Positions 23,153-34,608 of a DNA stretch of 64,000 bases are shown in pieces. The DNA is taken from assembly GCA_001986395.2 (NCBI GenBank), contig MQVO02000002.1, positions 744,001 to 808,000 of the forward strand, written 5' to 3'. How positions within the stretch are numbered: position 1 is the stretch's first letter; each line of letters opens with the position of its first letter. The notes below the pieces were generated by a model. The model was not told where the DNA came from. It did no database searches and saw nothing but the letters and a program-made list of their open reading frames with translations. A program made the position numbers and the translations under genes. This DNA is from Irpex lacteus (lineage: Eukaryota > Basidiomycota > Agaricomycetes > Polyporales > Irpicaceae).

Positions 23153-26100
23153 ATGGCTAATGCCAGAGACGCATTGGTGAGCTCGGGACCATACCACCCT
23201 TATTAGACCGTTGATGCATTGAAATACTTCTACCTCCAGTGGGCCAGTGGACATGACGAATCAGTAGAGGTCAACCAGCGGGCTCTGATTGACAAGGTGC
23301 TGGCGAGGTACTCAGAAGAGTTCACTGGTGCGTGTCACGACAGCTTCAAACAGTACTATGTGCGTTAACTCAAGGGTCACCGATCTCTTGTAGTATTCCG
23401 AGAGTTGCTGCAGAACTCTGATGATGCAGATGCGAAATCTGCTGAGATCCACTTTGACACTGAAGAGTATGTGCAACGTACGAAGGACGGTGTAGCTGAC
23501 GAAGAGAGTGGAGGAAACGCGTTGGCGGCGTTGCCTGATCTTAAGAAAGTTATTGTGAGTGCATGCATTTATACCGCTGCGTTAATGTACCTCAATACTC
23601 TCCTGATTAAGGTACACCAATGGACTTTCAAGAACGACGGTAATATATTCAGAGACGAGGATTGGAATAGGCTGAAGAAGATCGCTGAGGGTAACCCTGA
23701 CGAGGAGAAGATCGGCGCGTTCGGTGTTGGCTTCTACAGCTTGTTCTCTGTCACAGAGGAACCGTTTGTTACCTCTGGTGGTAAGTTGCATCTCTTCAGT
23801 GGCGAAAAAATTCAGCTCACGAATTGCAGGTCAATGGATGGGCTTCTACTGGAAGGACAAGAAGGATCAAGTAAGCATGCGCTCATATCTTGGACTATTG
23901 CGACTTCAGGACTTATGTATACCAGCTATTTGCTCGTAGGGGTGCAATACCACCAGTACCAGATGCGCCGGAGGACCCCTGGACAACATTCACCATGCCT
24001 CTTCGCAAGCCCGAGCCGATACCTACACCTTTTGACTTCATTCGCTTCCTCACGTCCTCTATCACGTTCATGGCACATCTCTCAGATGTTAGTGTATTTT
24101 TAGACGGAAAACGGCTGGCCCGACTACGGAAAGATCGAGGGATACCGAAGTCAATCGGGCTGCGTGCAGGTCTGCGACCAGAGACAGCACATAGGATGAT
24201 GAAGGTGACGGACGTTAGTATGATGCGTACGTAGACACCTTGATTCTGGGCTGTATGCCTATGTTAATCGGGTTTGTCTCCAACTATAGCCCTCAGTATA
24301 AGAGCTGAGATCATGCAATGGGTATATGCGGCTGGCTCCTCTGCTAAGCCTCGCAAACGGGTGCAGACCCTCGCACAGCAAGCTTCCCGAAAAGCGGTCT
24401 CCTCAGGCTTCTTTTCCTCTCTCTTCTCTAGCTTCAGCACCCCTCAACGTGGAGCCACGCCTCAACCCGAGCCTACTGTCGAAGAACCCAGTGAGAAGGA
24501 ACAAGAAGCAGAAGAACGGAGAAAACTGTTGAAAGTCACGGAGACGAGCGTCGTACTGGCTGTTTTCTCCGCATCGGTGAATGTGAAATTGGATAGTGGG
24601 CTGAGGGAGGAGTTGCTCAGGGCTACGAAGAAGAACGCGCCGACGAAGATGCGGTATGAGCTAATATATGTACGTGTGCAGGGCTGTCGTGACTCGATCG
24701 CTGGGTTGACGGAAAAGACGGCGTAGACTGGCAAGGACGAGTACGAGGCGAGTAAGAAGGAAGAAGAAGGATTTGAAGCCACAGGTAGTATCTTCCAGGG
24801 CTTGCGAGCAGATATAGACGGGTAAGTTCGCTGCGAAAAGGTCCAAATATGCCTACTGACGTATCCTTAGGACGGGATCCGCTCGGATCTTCATTGTATG
24901 AATCGTACATTCTTCCTACTTTATACATTGTCTGATTTAGCAACTAGGGTCATGGCACACGTCAAACGACTGGAATTGGTGGACACATGTCCGCGCGTTT
25001 CATCCCTACAGTAGAGAGAGAATCAGTCGATCTTGTTGATCGCAACGTCCGGGGTAAGAAAGCGAAGCCTCCGCTCCTTCTTGTTTGACTTACCATCATA
25101 TATAGTCTGGAATGAAGAGCTACTGGGCGTCGGAGGCTATCTGGCAAGAACTGCATATGAAGAAGAAATGCAAAACATTGCTGAGCGTTGGCAGGCCACC
25201 GAGGGTAGCTTATCCAAGACCGATGAGGCGGTTTCCGTGGCTTACGAGATCAAAGCCCAACTTCGCGAACGTGCCCTTCATGCTTTGAAGTTTTATACCT
25301 TCCACTCATCGACACCATCACCTCGGCTCTCGCAGCTTCTCGAAGACGCCTTCTTCTCATGTGTCGCGCAAACCACGCTCTCATTCCTTGGTATTGGCGG
25401 CGGACAATCGAGTCATCAGTTGCCGATTATCTCGACCGTGGGGGTTAAAGGTGCACAGGACGTGCGTATGCCCAATCCTACTTTCGCGGAGTTCTTGAAG
25501 CAGCTTCCGGTGTTGCCTGATGAGGTGGTCACAGGAGCGGCTCTCATGGTTGAAACTCTTAGGTCCCGAGGCATGATCAAGGATATCACTTTCGGGGACG
25601 TCTTGAAAGAGTTGAAAGCCAGGCCCTTACCAGAGGTTAGTTTCTCCAGGCTCCCTTGCTCGAGACAACACAATGCTGACCGTATCAATGTAAGAACGAG
25701 GGAATTGCTTGTCTGAAATGGTGGGTCGGCATGTATAAGACTCTGAGCGCAGCACAGGTCCATGCTGCTCGCAAAGAGATTTTAGATGCTGCTATCCTGA
25801 CAACCGGTGCGCCTGGGTCTGTCGAGGAGAAGATCATTCCCCTGTCTTCTGTGCAAACCTTCCTGAACACGAGAAACCATGGCTCAGCTATACCTACTGA
25901 CGGGCCCTTGCCAGCACATTTGTTGCCTCTCAATATCAGCCGGCACTTCGACCCTCAGGCGCTTCAGTCTGCGTTTGGCTGGAGAGAACTTAACATTGGA
26001 GAGTGGTTGAAGTTCACCCTTGAATCCCAAGTGAATACGCCAGACGTGGAGCATGATATTACTCAATCCGCAACATGGGCAGAACGAGTCTTGCAGAGTC

Positions 26101-29100
26101 TTGCACGTGTATGGCCATCGCTTTCAAAGGATGCTCAGGCAGATATTATGGCTCAACTACAAGACAAGACTTGCATTCCGACGTCAGCAGGGTTGAAGAT
26201 TCCGGCCGAGGCATACTTTCAAAGTGCGCATGTCTTCCCCGACCTCCCTCTGGTGACTCTTCCGTCCGGAACCGTTATTAAGGGCAATCTGGAGAAGATG
26301 CTACAGGCTGTGGGCGTAAGGAAACACGTCGACCTGCAAATCGTCTTCAACCGGTGAGTAACACTACACGTATGTTCTTTTCACTTCTGAAGTCATTGTA
26401 GTATGATCAAAACAGGAGACTGGTCAATCGCCGATCTTACGAAGTATCTTGTGGCCGTCCAGTCTACACTGACTGAGGATGAAATCGAGCGACTGCGCCT
26501 GACGCCCGCCTTCCTCAAGGAACAGACGCCGCAAGATCCTACTCCTCCCAATGGCAAGGCACCCAGGTACAAGGCTAGCGACCTGTATGAGCCAATCGAC
26601 ATATTCCGAGATCTTGGACTGCCCGTGATTGACTGGGGTTCTAAGAGTAAATGGAGAGGCTCTTCAGAAGAAGGTATGCAATGAACCCTTCATCAAAATA
26701 CATCTGTACTGATCTGATACTGCAGCCAAATTCCTCCATAAGCTTGGTCTGAAGAAGTTCCCTCCTTTGGACGTCATTTTGAACTTGGCGGCGGACTCGG
26801 ATGAGAGAATACGGTCCATCGCTCTCAAGTACTTCCTCGACAACCACCAGTTGCGCTATTCTGATTATCGACCGTCGTCGTTTGTGGACCTTGCGTTCGT
26901 TCCTGCGTTGAAAGGTTCTACGCAATGTCTAGGCAAGCCGGGAGAGGTATGTTTCCTCATCTTTAATAATCATTCCGCTGACTAAACGAATGGTAGGTGT
27001 TCGCTTCTCGTACATGGGCTAGCATGGGCCTTCTTGTTGCTAGACCTACTCTTGGACCCGATGCTATAGCTAAGTTGGGCTTGCGCGATCATCCTCCAAC
27101 TACGATGCTTGTATCTATCCTTGAAAAGAAACCTCCGGAGGACTTCCAGACAGCACAGCGATGGTTTGGAGCCATGGCCAGCCGGATCGCAGACTTCTCT
27201 AACAAAGACATCCAAATACTTTCGCAGCTTCTCATCGTGCCGATCGAGACGACTTCCAACAGAGTCGATGACAAGGGGAAGAAAGCGGTTCGTCTGATGG
27301 CGCCGAGTCAGTGTTACTTCAAGAAGGATGCACAGGCCCAGGTCCATTCTAAACTCTTCACATTCGTTGACTTTGGGACGCAAGCGAACCAATTCCTCAG
27401 TGCCTGTGGTACCAAGCATGAGCCAACCGTGGAAGAGATAGCGCAGATCTTGCTGGAGAACCCGCGTCGTTTTTGGGAGCTGGCCAATAGCAATACCGAA
27501 AAGTACGTTTACGCTATTCCCTATAGCTCTTCCAATACTTGACATTGTCAATAGTTACCTCAGTGAGATCCGTAATATCGCTGTCAATCGCCGCCTTTTA
27601 TCTTCAGGTATTATCACTCGTATGAAACGATCGCCAATATTGCTAGGGGCAAAACGCAAGCGGAGAAGTCTGAAGGCAGCCGTGCCTGACTTTGAGGAAG
27701 AAGACGGTTGGGATTATGACTACGATCTCCTATTGCCTGGCAAGGTAATAATTGCTGATGAAACGAATGGTTATCAACTATTTGGTGACAAAATTTTCAC
27801 ATGTCCACAAGAAGACTTGTTAGAAGGTGCTGCCGAGAGCCTCTGTTCTCCCGTATACTTGCTGACATTAATTTGTAGATTTCTACGGCGAATTGGGATC
27901 TCGCAGACTCAGCTCTTTGGTAAAGGAGGACTACGAGACAACATCTGAGATCAAAAGTACGCGGAAAGCCGAGGACATACGTTCACGCATATTGGAACGT
28001 CTGCCGCTGTTCTTGCACGAACATACGCATGCTGCGACGCGGGTGCCATTCTCATGGCTTAACACAGACAGAAACTTTATCGTTCGAGAGTTCGGCTCTG
28101 TCGTCGTCAAGAAATCTCTCACCTACGGTGATTTACGCTTGACTGAAAAACAAGATGCCTCTGCCGTTGCGCTCAGAGAGAACCGCGGGCCTATCCAGCT
28201 GTGGGTGGCAGCTAATGTTGCTGTGGACATGTTCGAGTAAGCATCATGGTAATTCATCGACGGCATGAGATATTGATCAGGTGGCAGAGTATCGACGTCT
28301 ATGTGCCGCCTACTTTTTGCCGCTCCGAAGGCGAGCGATGCACTTCTTTTCATGACAATACTCTCTACAGATCTCAAAGCTTTACGCCGCCGAGGTTACA
28401 ATGGTAAGACATTCACGTCGTCTGCTGCAATACTCTAACGCCAGATCTATATACAGTTGATCGTATCTTGCAAAAGCAGAGAGCAGAACGGGCAGCTGAG
28501 GAAGCAACAAGAGAACGGATGAAGCAGACTGCTCTAGTGTCCCAATCAGAACCTCAGGTGAAGCCGGCTCCTGTTCCTCAAATCACTCCAGAAGCACGGC
28601 CAAGCTCGCCTCCTCCGTCCTCTCTAGCAAGTGCGGGTACAGAGATGACGCTAGTAGACGATGTCAAAGAGAAGGGAAAGACTCGACCACATTCTCAACT
28701 TCTCCCCCGGCTGAATAACTGGAAGAATAAGATGATTGGTAATGAGCCGGGGCCCGTTGCCCCACCTTCGAATGATCACCCAGAAACATCGACGTCAGGG
28801 AATGACCCTCTGCTGATGCCTCCACGGCCTAGTTCATCGCGTCCAATCACTCCTGGCCCTCATGTCACCCCACTGCGCCATATTGGTACGTTCACGCTCT
28901 TGGATGCATTGTGTCATGCTCAACGATATTGGCAGAAACTAACATTGAAATGGCCATACGAGCGTGCAAAGAAGAAAAGGGCGAACTCCTGAAGTCCAAA
29001 GGACAGATGCAGATGATCAAGGAATCTCTCAACGACAGCTACTGTGATGTATCGGGTCAAAAGGATCTCGTAGTCGCGGGTACGTGCTCGATATCATTGC

Positions 29101-29706
29101 CTTGATATGCCTGCTTATGCCTGGATAGGCGACATGGGTGGGTTCAAGGTGTACATGGCGAAAGGCGGGTGTTTTCATTTCCCCGCACCGTATCAGCGCA
29201 AGTTGACTGGTCGTACGTTTAGATGTCTCGAACCCGAAGAGTGTGATCAGCGCAAAAAGAGAGTCGATCGCAAGGTTCATCCATGTCATCAAGCCTTTGG
29301 CTGAAGTATATGAACTACCACCTAGTAGTCTTCATATCTTCTACGACGTTTCAGGAGGTACTATTGCGTTCAATCGAAACGCAAGTCTTTTCTTGAACCT
29401 GAGGTTCTTCGAAGCCTGGCGTAAGCTGTCAAAGATTCTATCGGCAGGCCTATACATACTAACCCGCTTTTCCAGATGACGAGGACGTTCGAAATGGAGA
29501 CCTGTCCAAGGCGTATATATCATGGTACGAGTGCCTTCATGTAGACCGTCACAGATATTAACGATTATAACAGGTATTTCACCCTAGCCCATGAGGTTGC
29601 GCACAATCTTGTGCAGCCGCATAATGCGGAGCACGAGTTCTGGTTTTCTTCGCTCTGCGAATCTCGCTTACCTGCTTTCACTCACTTGTTGGCACGACCA
29701 TCATGA
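23153..29706 (+). CDS. Giant HSP90-type ATPase-domain protein (DUF3684 family)
   Basis: I trace about 24 exons. The first are 23153-23176, 23207-23327, 23394-23554, 23612-23780, 23830-23870, 23926-24226 and 24290-24669; the last are 29476-29524 and 29574-29706. The product is roughly 1,750 residues. The N-terminus is a GHKL (HSP90/histidine kinase type) ATP site: FRELLQNSDDADA (N box), then GAFGVGFYSLFSV (lid glycines), like sacsin. The long middle belongs to a fungal family I know as DUF3684. The C-terminus has HEVAHNLVQPH, an HExxHxxxxxH pattern, at 29590-29622. The exon junction at about 29140-29240 is ambiguous: reading straight through shifts frame, and an 85 bp intron (GTGGGT to TTTAG) would restore it. 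The role is unknown; a chaperone-like ATPase is inferred. Confidence 0.85.
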
Positions 29707-30004
29707 TCATTACGCAACGCCTCGGACTCTTTCATTGTACACACGACCAGGATGACTATTATTTGACTATTATATTCTGTGCTGCAGCTAGATCGCTCAT
29801 TGTTTGCGAAGGCAAGTTAGTGCCATCGTTGCAGGAGCAGTCGCGAGGCCATACGAAAACTTCTAATACAGCTGATTGCGTGAGTGTGAGGTATATATCT
29901 CACGGGATACTTCCTCTACTTGCGATGTGCAGCATATGCCACCGGAAACAAAAAGCAGGAGAAGAACAAAAAACTGTGGCGTATGGATAGGGAATGGCTG
30001 CCTC
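29707..30004. other. Convergent intergenic spacer
   Basis: This 298 bp separates the stops of the ATPase gene and the second F-box gene. No gene or repeat seen. Confidence 0.5.
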
Positions 30005-31432
30005 TTAGTGGTCGGCGGCGGGATCCTCAACGACCAGACTGGGTGGAACAATACGTAGCTGTCCGCTGTCCTTCAACATCGGAAATGCATCCAGTAACGC
30101 CCTGTGATCGGTTTCGGTCCATTGATGCATGGAGGCAGACCAGCCCCGTTGTCCTAGACGCACTAGGGTCAATGATGGTATGCTATGCAAGTCGCGGTCG
30201 ATGGCGGCAAGAGTAGACTGGCTTTCTCGTATCATTCGTGGGATATTATCAGACCATCGGATGTTGTACCATTCTTCAACACGGACGGTGATAGACTGTA
30301 TCGATGGATGGCTGCCAGGGGTATTGATCGGAGGGACTAGGCGAGAGAGGAGCATTCGGATGTAGGTCCATACCGTGTACGGTGGCCTGGTGCAGCTGAG
30401 AGACGGTACCAGCAGCGTGAATTCGCGCAGACGAACGAATTGGGATAGATCGCAAACGAGATTCTCCTCCCCTGGCCGTGTGTTAACATCAGTCACGTGG
30501 CAAGCACTGGACTACTTACGTGGTTCACCATTGAGGACGGTGCTATGCAGGTCGAGGCGGAACTCTTCGAGGCACGGCGCTGCAGCTTCCCAGAGCATTC
30601 TGGAACCCGGGAGGTTCTTGGAAGTGATGGACAGCGTCTTGAGACTGTGTGAATTGATCGTGGGGCTGAGGCAGAGTGCCTTGGCCAATGTCAATGGAAG
30701 GTCGGCAAACATCGCGTCCAACGTGCGAACGCGCAGTTTATCGAGGTGAACATCAGGCTCCCTGATATCATCTAACAAGGAAAGGCTTTTAGTATCATGC
30801 TCCAATTGGAGAAGTCCAACGTTCCCGAAGCAAGCGAGGAGGCAGGAGAGCTCATCCGTCGCACACAGACGGGAGTGGAATCTGTTCGAGCAGTACAGTC
30901 GGTCGAGGTTTGGAGGAATGTATCCTTCCAGTGTGCCATTAGGCTGCCCCGCGCGAACTTCGATGAGCTCTACGACCTGGAGGTGAGCAAACCGGCCGAG
31001 GATTGCCTGGAGTACCCTCACGTCACAGGTTTCTTCAGGGTAGCTCTCGTGGGGGAACATGATCAAGCGAAGACTCTTGACGAGAGCAATGGGATGTTCG
31101 CTGGAGTAGACACGTGCCTCGACGTCTTCGAGGCTTCGCTGGCCTGGTAGGGGGCGCAGAAAAAACCGAAACGCAACCTTGCGAAAGATATATGGACGGA
31201 GCATCTGTGCCCAGGCCTTTGACACCAGAGCACAGGCCGCGAGATCTTGTCTGGCTACCTGCTCTGCATAGATGTACGGATTGAGATGCCATGTCATGAA
31301 GAACTGATGGCCCCGAGGGTCCTGATGCTGTAGCCCGTTGCAGACCAGCCTCCACTGCCAATCAATGGCGAGTGGGCCGGAGAGAAAGTCCAGGATGACG
31401 GTCACCACGTCTAGTGGTATCGTGTCAAACAT
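30005..31432 (-). CDS. F-box-like protein
   Basis: Two exons (31432-30520 and 30471-30005) give 459 residues. The first residues, MFDTIPLDVVTVILDFLSGP, and the later ACALVSKAWAQMLRPYIFRK fit the split F-box-like fold of agaricomycete proteins, followed by leucine-rich segments. The intron has GTAAGT and GGCCAG, and the phase is kept. It does not look like a close copy of the F-box gene at 8.4 kb. A substrate-receptor role in an SCF ubiquitin ligase is the family default; the target is unknown. Confidence 0.75.
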
Positions 31433-31638
31433 ATCGCCTGTAGGTAAACATACTGTCAGTACGCTTTACACGACATGACCATTCTTACTCACTATATCCG
31501 CCAGAGATAGGTATCTTGCGCTGAACCACTATGACAGTGCTAAGAGGGCGAGTGCGGAGAACACGCCGCGCTGTAACCATTGGACCACGGCCCGCATAAA
31601 ATGCATCCAAAATTACCAGATACGGAAAAAGAAAAAAC

Positions 31639-31731
31639 GGGCTCAACCGGGATTTGAACCCGGGGCCTCCTGCACGTGACATCCCGAAGGATTAACCCAA
31701 AGCAGGAATCATACGACTAGACCATTGAGCC
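31639..31731 (-). tRNA. tRNA-Pro(UGG) with a 21-base intron
   Basis: Exon 1 is 31731-31696, the intron 31695-31675 and exon 2 31674-31639. The acceptor stem GGCTCAA pairs with TTGAGCC. The anticodon stem CCTGC/GCAGG encloses the loop TTTGGGT, with U33 and anticodon TGG. The intron sits after position 37, the standard place for nuclear tRNA introns, and the T loop TTCAAAT is canonical. CCA is not encoded, as expected in eukaryotes. This tRNA reads proline CCA and other CCN codons. Confidence 0.93.
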
Positions 31732-33361
31732 GATACTCAAAGAGGATTGGATTAGAATATATACCCGCTGAACGACTTCACTTACGGTACTGTCAATGCC
31801 CATGCTAACTGGCCTATTCTACTCAGGTACCTCGAAATCACAGAGGCTCACTGCAAACGCGATCAACAATAATCGATTAAGTAGATAAGTTCCATGTTGC
31901 ACTGCGGATAGTCCATAATGCCTTGAGACCTCTAGAGCTGCTTGTCCTAACACCGGTACTTGCCCGTACCTAGTACATATGATTCTTCAAAAGAGTATTT
32001 GTACGATTGGAACACCGCAAGGCAAAGCCAGACACCGAGAGAGACTAAGGAGTAGCCACCACGTTGAGCCAAAGCCTACATCGTACTCGCCGGGGACACC
32101 AGTAACTGTTAAGTACACTCTAAGCCGATTCCGATCTGAGATCTCGTAGCCACCTAGGTCGATTTGCGCGTTGTCCACGAAGCCGAAAAAGGGGGTTGAC
32201 TGGAGGCTGGTGCGCAAGGAGACATGAAGCCATTACAAGTTGCGTTCATCCATAGGATTGCCGACCGAAGATTATTAAGCCATTGACAGGTTAAGGCATG
32301 GGTCGCAGGCTTTGTCGTTACGATGAAATCTTGCTGTTGTGGTATTGACGGTCGGATGAGAAGACATTTGCTGACACGGTCCAGAGAAAGCATTTGTCGG
32401 CGTCGAAGATGGAGTATATGCGGCTTCAAAACGTCGTCCAGCCGAAGTACGAGGGTCGCTGGTAGATCCAACAGCAGACGGAGTCATTATAGCAGTCTAT
32501 CTAGAGGAGCTAGAGGCGTAGCGAAGATGGGCCGGTGCTGTATCCACGTTAGTTAAAGAGTCCCTACATAGACGGCGAGAGAATTGAAGAACCGGGTCTG
32601 CCACCACTAGGTGCAGCTTGCACGTGGTAGTTGGCGGTATTGATTAACACTGTAATAAAGCTAGACAGTAGGGATATATACCTGACACTTGGTGTGCATA
32701 TATGCACACACCATCAATGTCCATGGGGATGTCCAGCTCGAGGTCAAGCGCAAGCCGGCGACCAGCCTTTTCTAAGCGTAACTTGCGAGAGGTGTAGATG
32801 ATCTGCATGCATTTGAAGAACGCAGGTATCAACGTTGACCCAGCAGTGTACGGCACTGATAGCTATGCAATCGCGGCAGACTCGTCACCATTGAGAAATT
32901 GACTTGGGGCCGACCACGCACCTCTGGTATTTCGGCGCCTCCTCTCGAGGAGACTCTCGTCTGCAGAACTACTGAGTGGGGACAACTTGGGAGGATATAC
33001 AGTAGTACTCACCTACGTCGACACCGCTCTCGATGCTGGTTTTCCTTTTCTTGGACGTTTCCTGGAGCCTGTCTGTCTACACCCATCAGACGGGTTGAGA
33101 CTTGCATTTCTCGCACAATAGCATCATGACCCGCGGAACTAGAAATTTGTCGAAAATCGCGTGAATGTCGAGGTCAAGAGTCAAGGGAGGAAGACGCTCG
33201 CGCGAAATGGTAAAGGACAAAATGCACGTGACGTTTCATGACGTCATCGTAAATGTGTTGGCAATGGCCCCGCAGCCACTTCGTGGAAACGATATAAATG
33301 TCGTGAGCTCTCTGAATACTCTCCTTCTCATCCAAAGCACTCTCATCGACTTCAAACCACC
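31732..33361. other. Intergenic, weak minus-strand frames only
   Basis: A 70-residue minus-strand frame (32275-32487, MTPSAVGSTSDPRTSAG...) and one at 31987-32217 with a hydrophobic end are unsupported by splice context or family. No RNA gene or repeat is evident apart from the promoter of the next gene. Confidence 0.4.
33225..33299 (+). promoter_or_regulatory. Promoter with E-box, CRE-type palindrome and TATA box
   Basis: CACGTG lies at 33225-33230, the palindrome TGACGTCA at 33239-33246 and a TATA box (ATATAAAT) at 33292-33299, all within 140 bp of the ATG at 33362. TGACGTCA is the classic site for ATF/CREB-type bZIP proteins. Spacing and order fit a regulated, stress-type fungal promoter; the regulation is inferred. 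Confidence 0.5.
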
Positions 33362-33637
33362 ATGTCCCCCTCTGAGCTCACATACCCTCCGACCGCGCGC
33401 ACCACTCACACCCGTCTCGACCAAGCTCATGCCACGACTCAGCCACTACCAACTCAGGCTATGTCTCTAAACCGTGCTAACGAAGCACAGGCTGCCGAGC
33501 ATCGCGCGGAGCGTATTCGTGGGGGTTGTATACCTTGTCCCGTAAGTGCATCATGCGCATGAGTTCGTCTCTTAAAACTAATTGTTTACTAGGATGGTGG
33601 TTGCTGCTACATTATACCCATACCGTGTTGCTGCTAG
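33362..33637 (+). CDS. Small protein with cysteine-rich C-terminal tail
   Basis: Two exons (33362-33541 and 33593-33637) give 74 residues. The body is polar (Thr, Ala, Gln, Arg) and the end is GGCIPCPDGGCCYIIPIPCC plus one Cys, seven cysteines in all. The intron splits the Cys tail. Short basidiomycete proteins with such tails resemble CYSTM-type or palmitoylated membrane-associated peptides, often stress-linked. That comparison is by shape only. The strong upstream elements support a real gene. Confidence 0.65.
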
Positions 33638-34608
33638 GCTATGTTCATCGCAGTGTCGTAGAGCATTCTTGCCCTATAACATCTTCTCATCACAAACCGT
33701 TTAATATGCCTACCTCATATATCATACACGCTGGACCTTTGTATCTGTAGAGAATAATCTTCCGTTTCCTTTGTCGAGATGCCCGGTCGTGGCCACGGAC
33801 CGCTTCTAGTAGAAGGTGCACTTGTAAACTTTGATTACGCGCTATTTTAAAGCTTGGACAGTTCCAATATCATTGAAGTATACCACGAGCAGGCGTGTAT
33901 GCGCAGCTAATACGTATTGTGTCAGTGCTAGCGAAACTTACTATCCTACCCATTGCCTTTTCAGGCAGTATTTTCATGGATGTGTGATAGAGTTTGAATA
34001 TTCAATATTCAAGCCAATACCGCACGCGCAGAGGCACTTGAAAGCACCGCGCCGTTTATAAAGTGGCCACAATCAAGAAATAGCTATTTTAATCTACCCA
34101 ATCGGCTCCCGTCCCTGATCATCGCATCTCGTATCTGTAGTCAGCAAGAGGACGTCAGATACGGTCCGTTCGAAATAAGCAATCTGGGAAGCATTGAAAG
34201 AGCGCTGGGCCTGGTCTTTGAACTGGGGCTACGTTACAATCACGCTGAAGAACGGCGACAACAACACCTTGTAATGTCAGTAAGTGTACGGACACGACCG
34301 TTTGCAAGAAGATCACTCATCCCCGCGATTGACACGACAGCTCGAGACAAGACTGCTGCGGAACCAGACATAACACGGCGGCCGTAGATCGTCAAACCGC
34401 ACCAGTGCTGCACCTTCGGTCAGAACAAAATCTCCCTGACGAGAGATACGGGGCATTGACAGCTCCATTCTATTGTGACCTAGTCGGGCCGTATATACGT
34501 GTCTTGTTGACGTAGCTCTCGCGGCAACAACACACGACTTCTGTATATAACTCCTTCGCCAACTTGAACTCGAACGTCAAGCTCATTGTAACCCGAATAA
34601 CCGCGAAC
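33638..34608. other. Intergenic, no gene recognised
   Basis: This holds the 3' flank of the small Cys-tailed gene and the promoter of P450-2. No frame here has coding support. Confidence 0.5.

Noticed and set aside
29107..29304. Alternative end of the ATPase protein in a second frame
   Set aside because: It diverges from the conserved VSNPKSVISAKRESIARF and HEVAHN segments found in the other frame.
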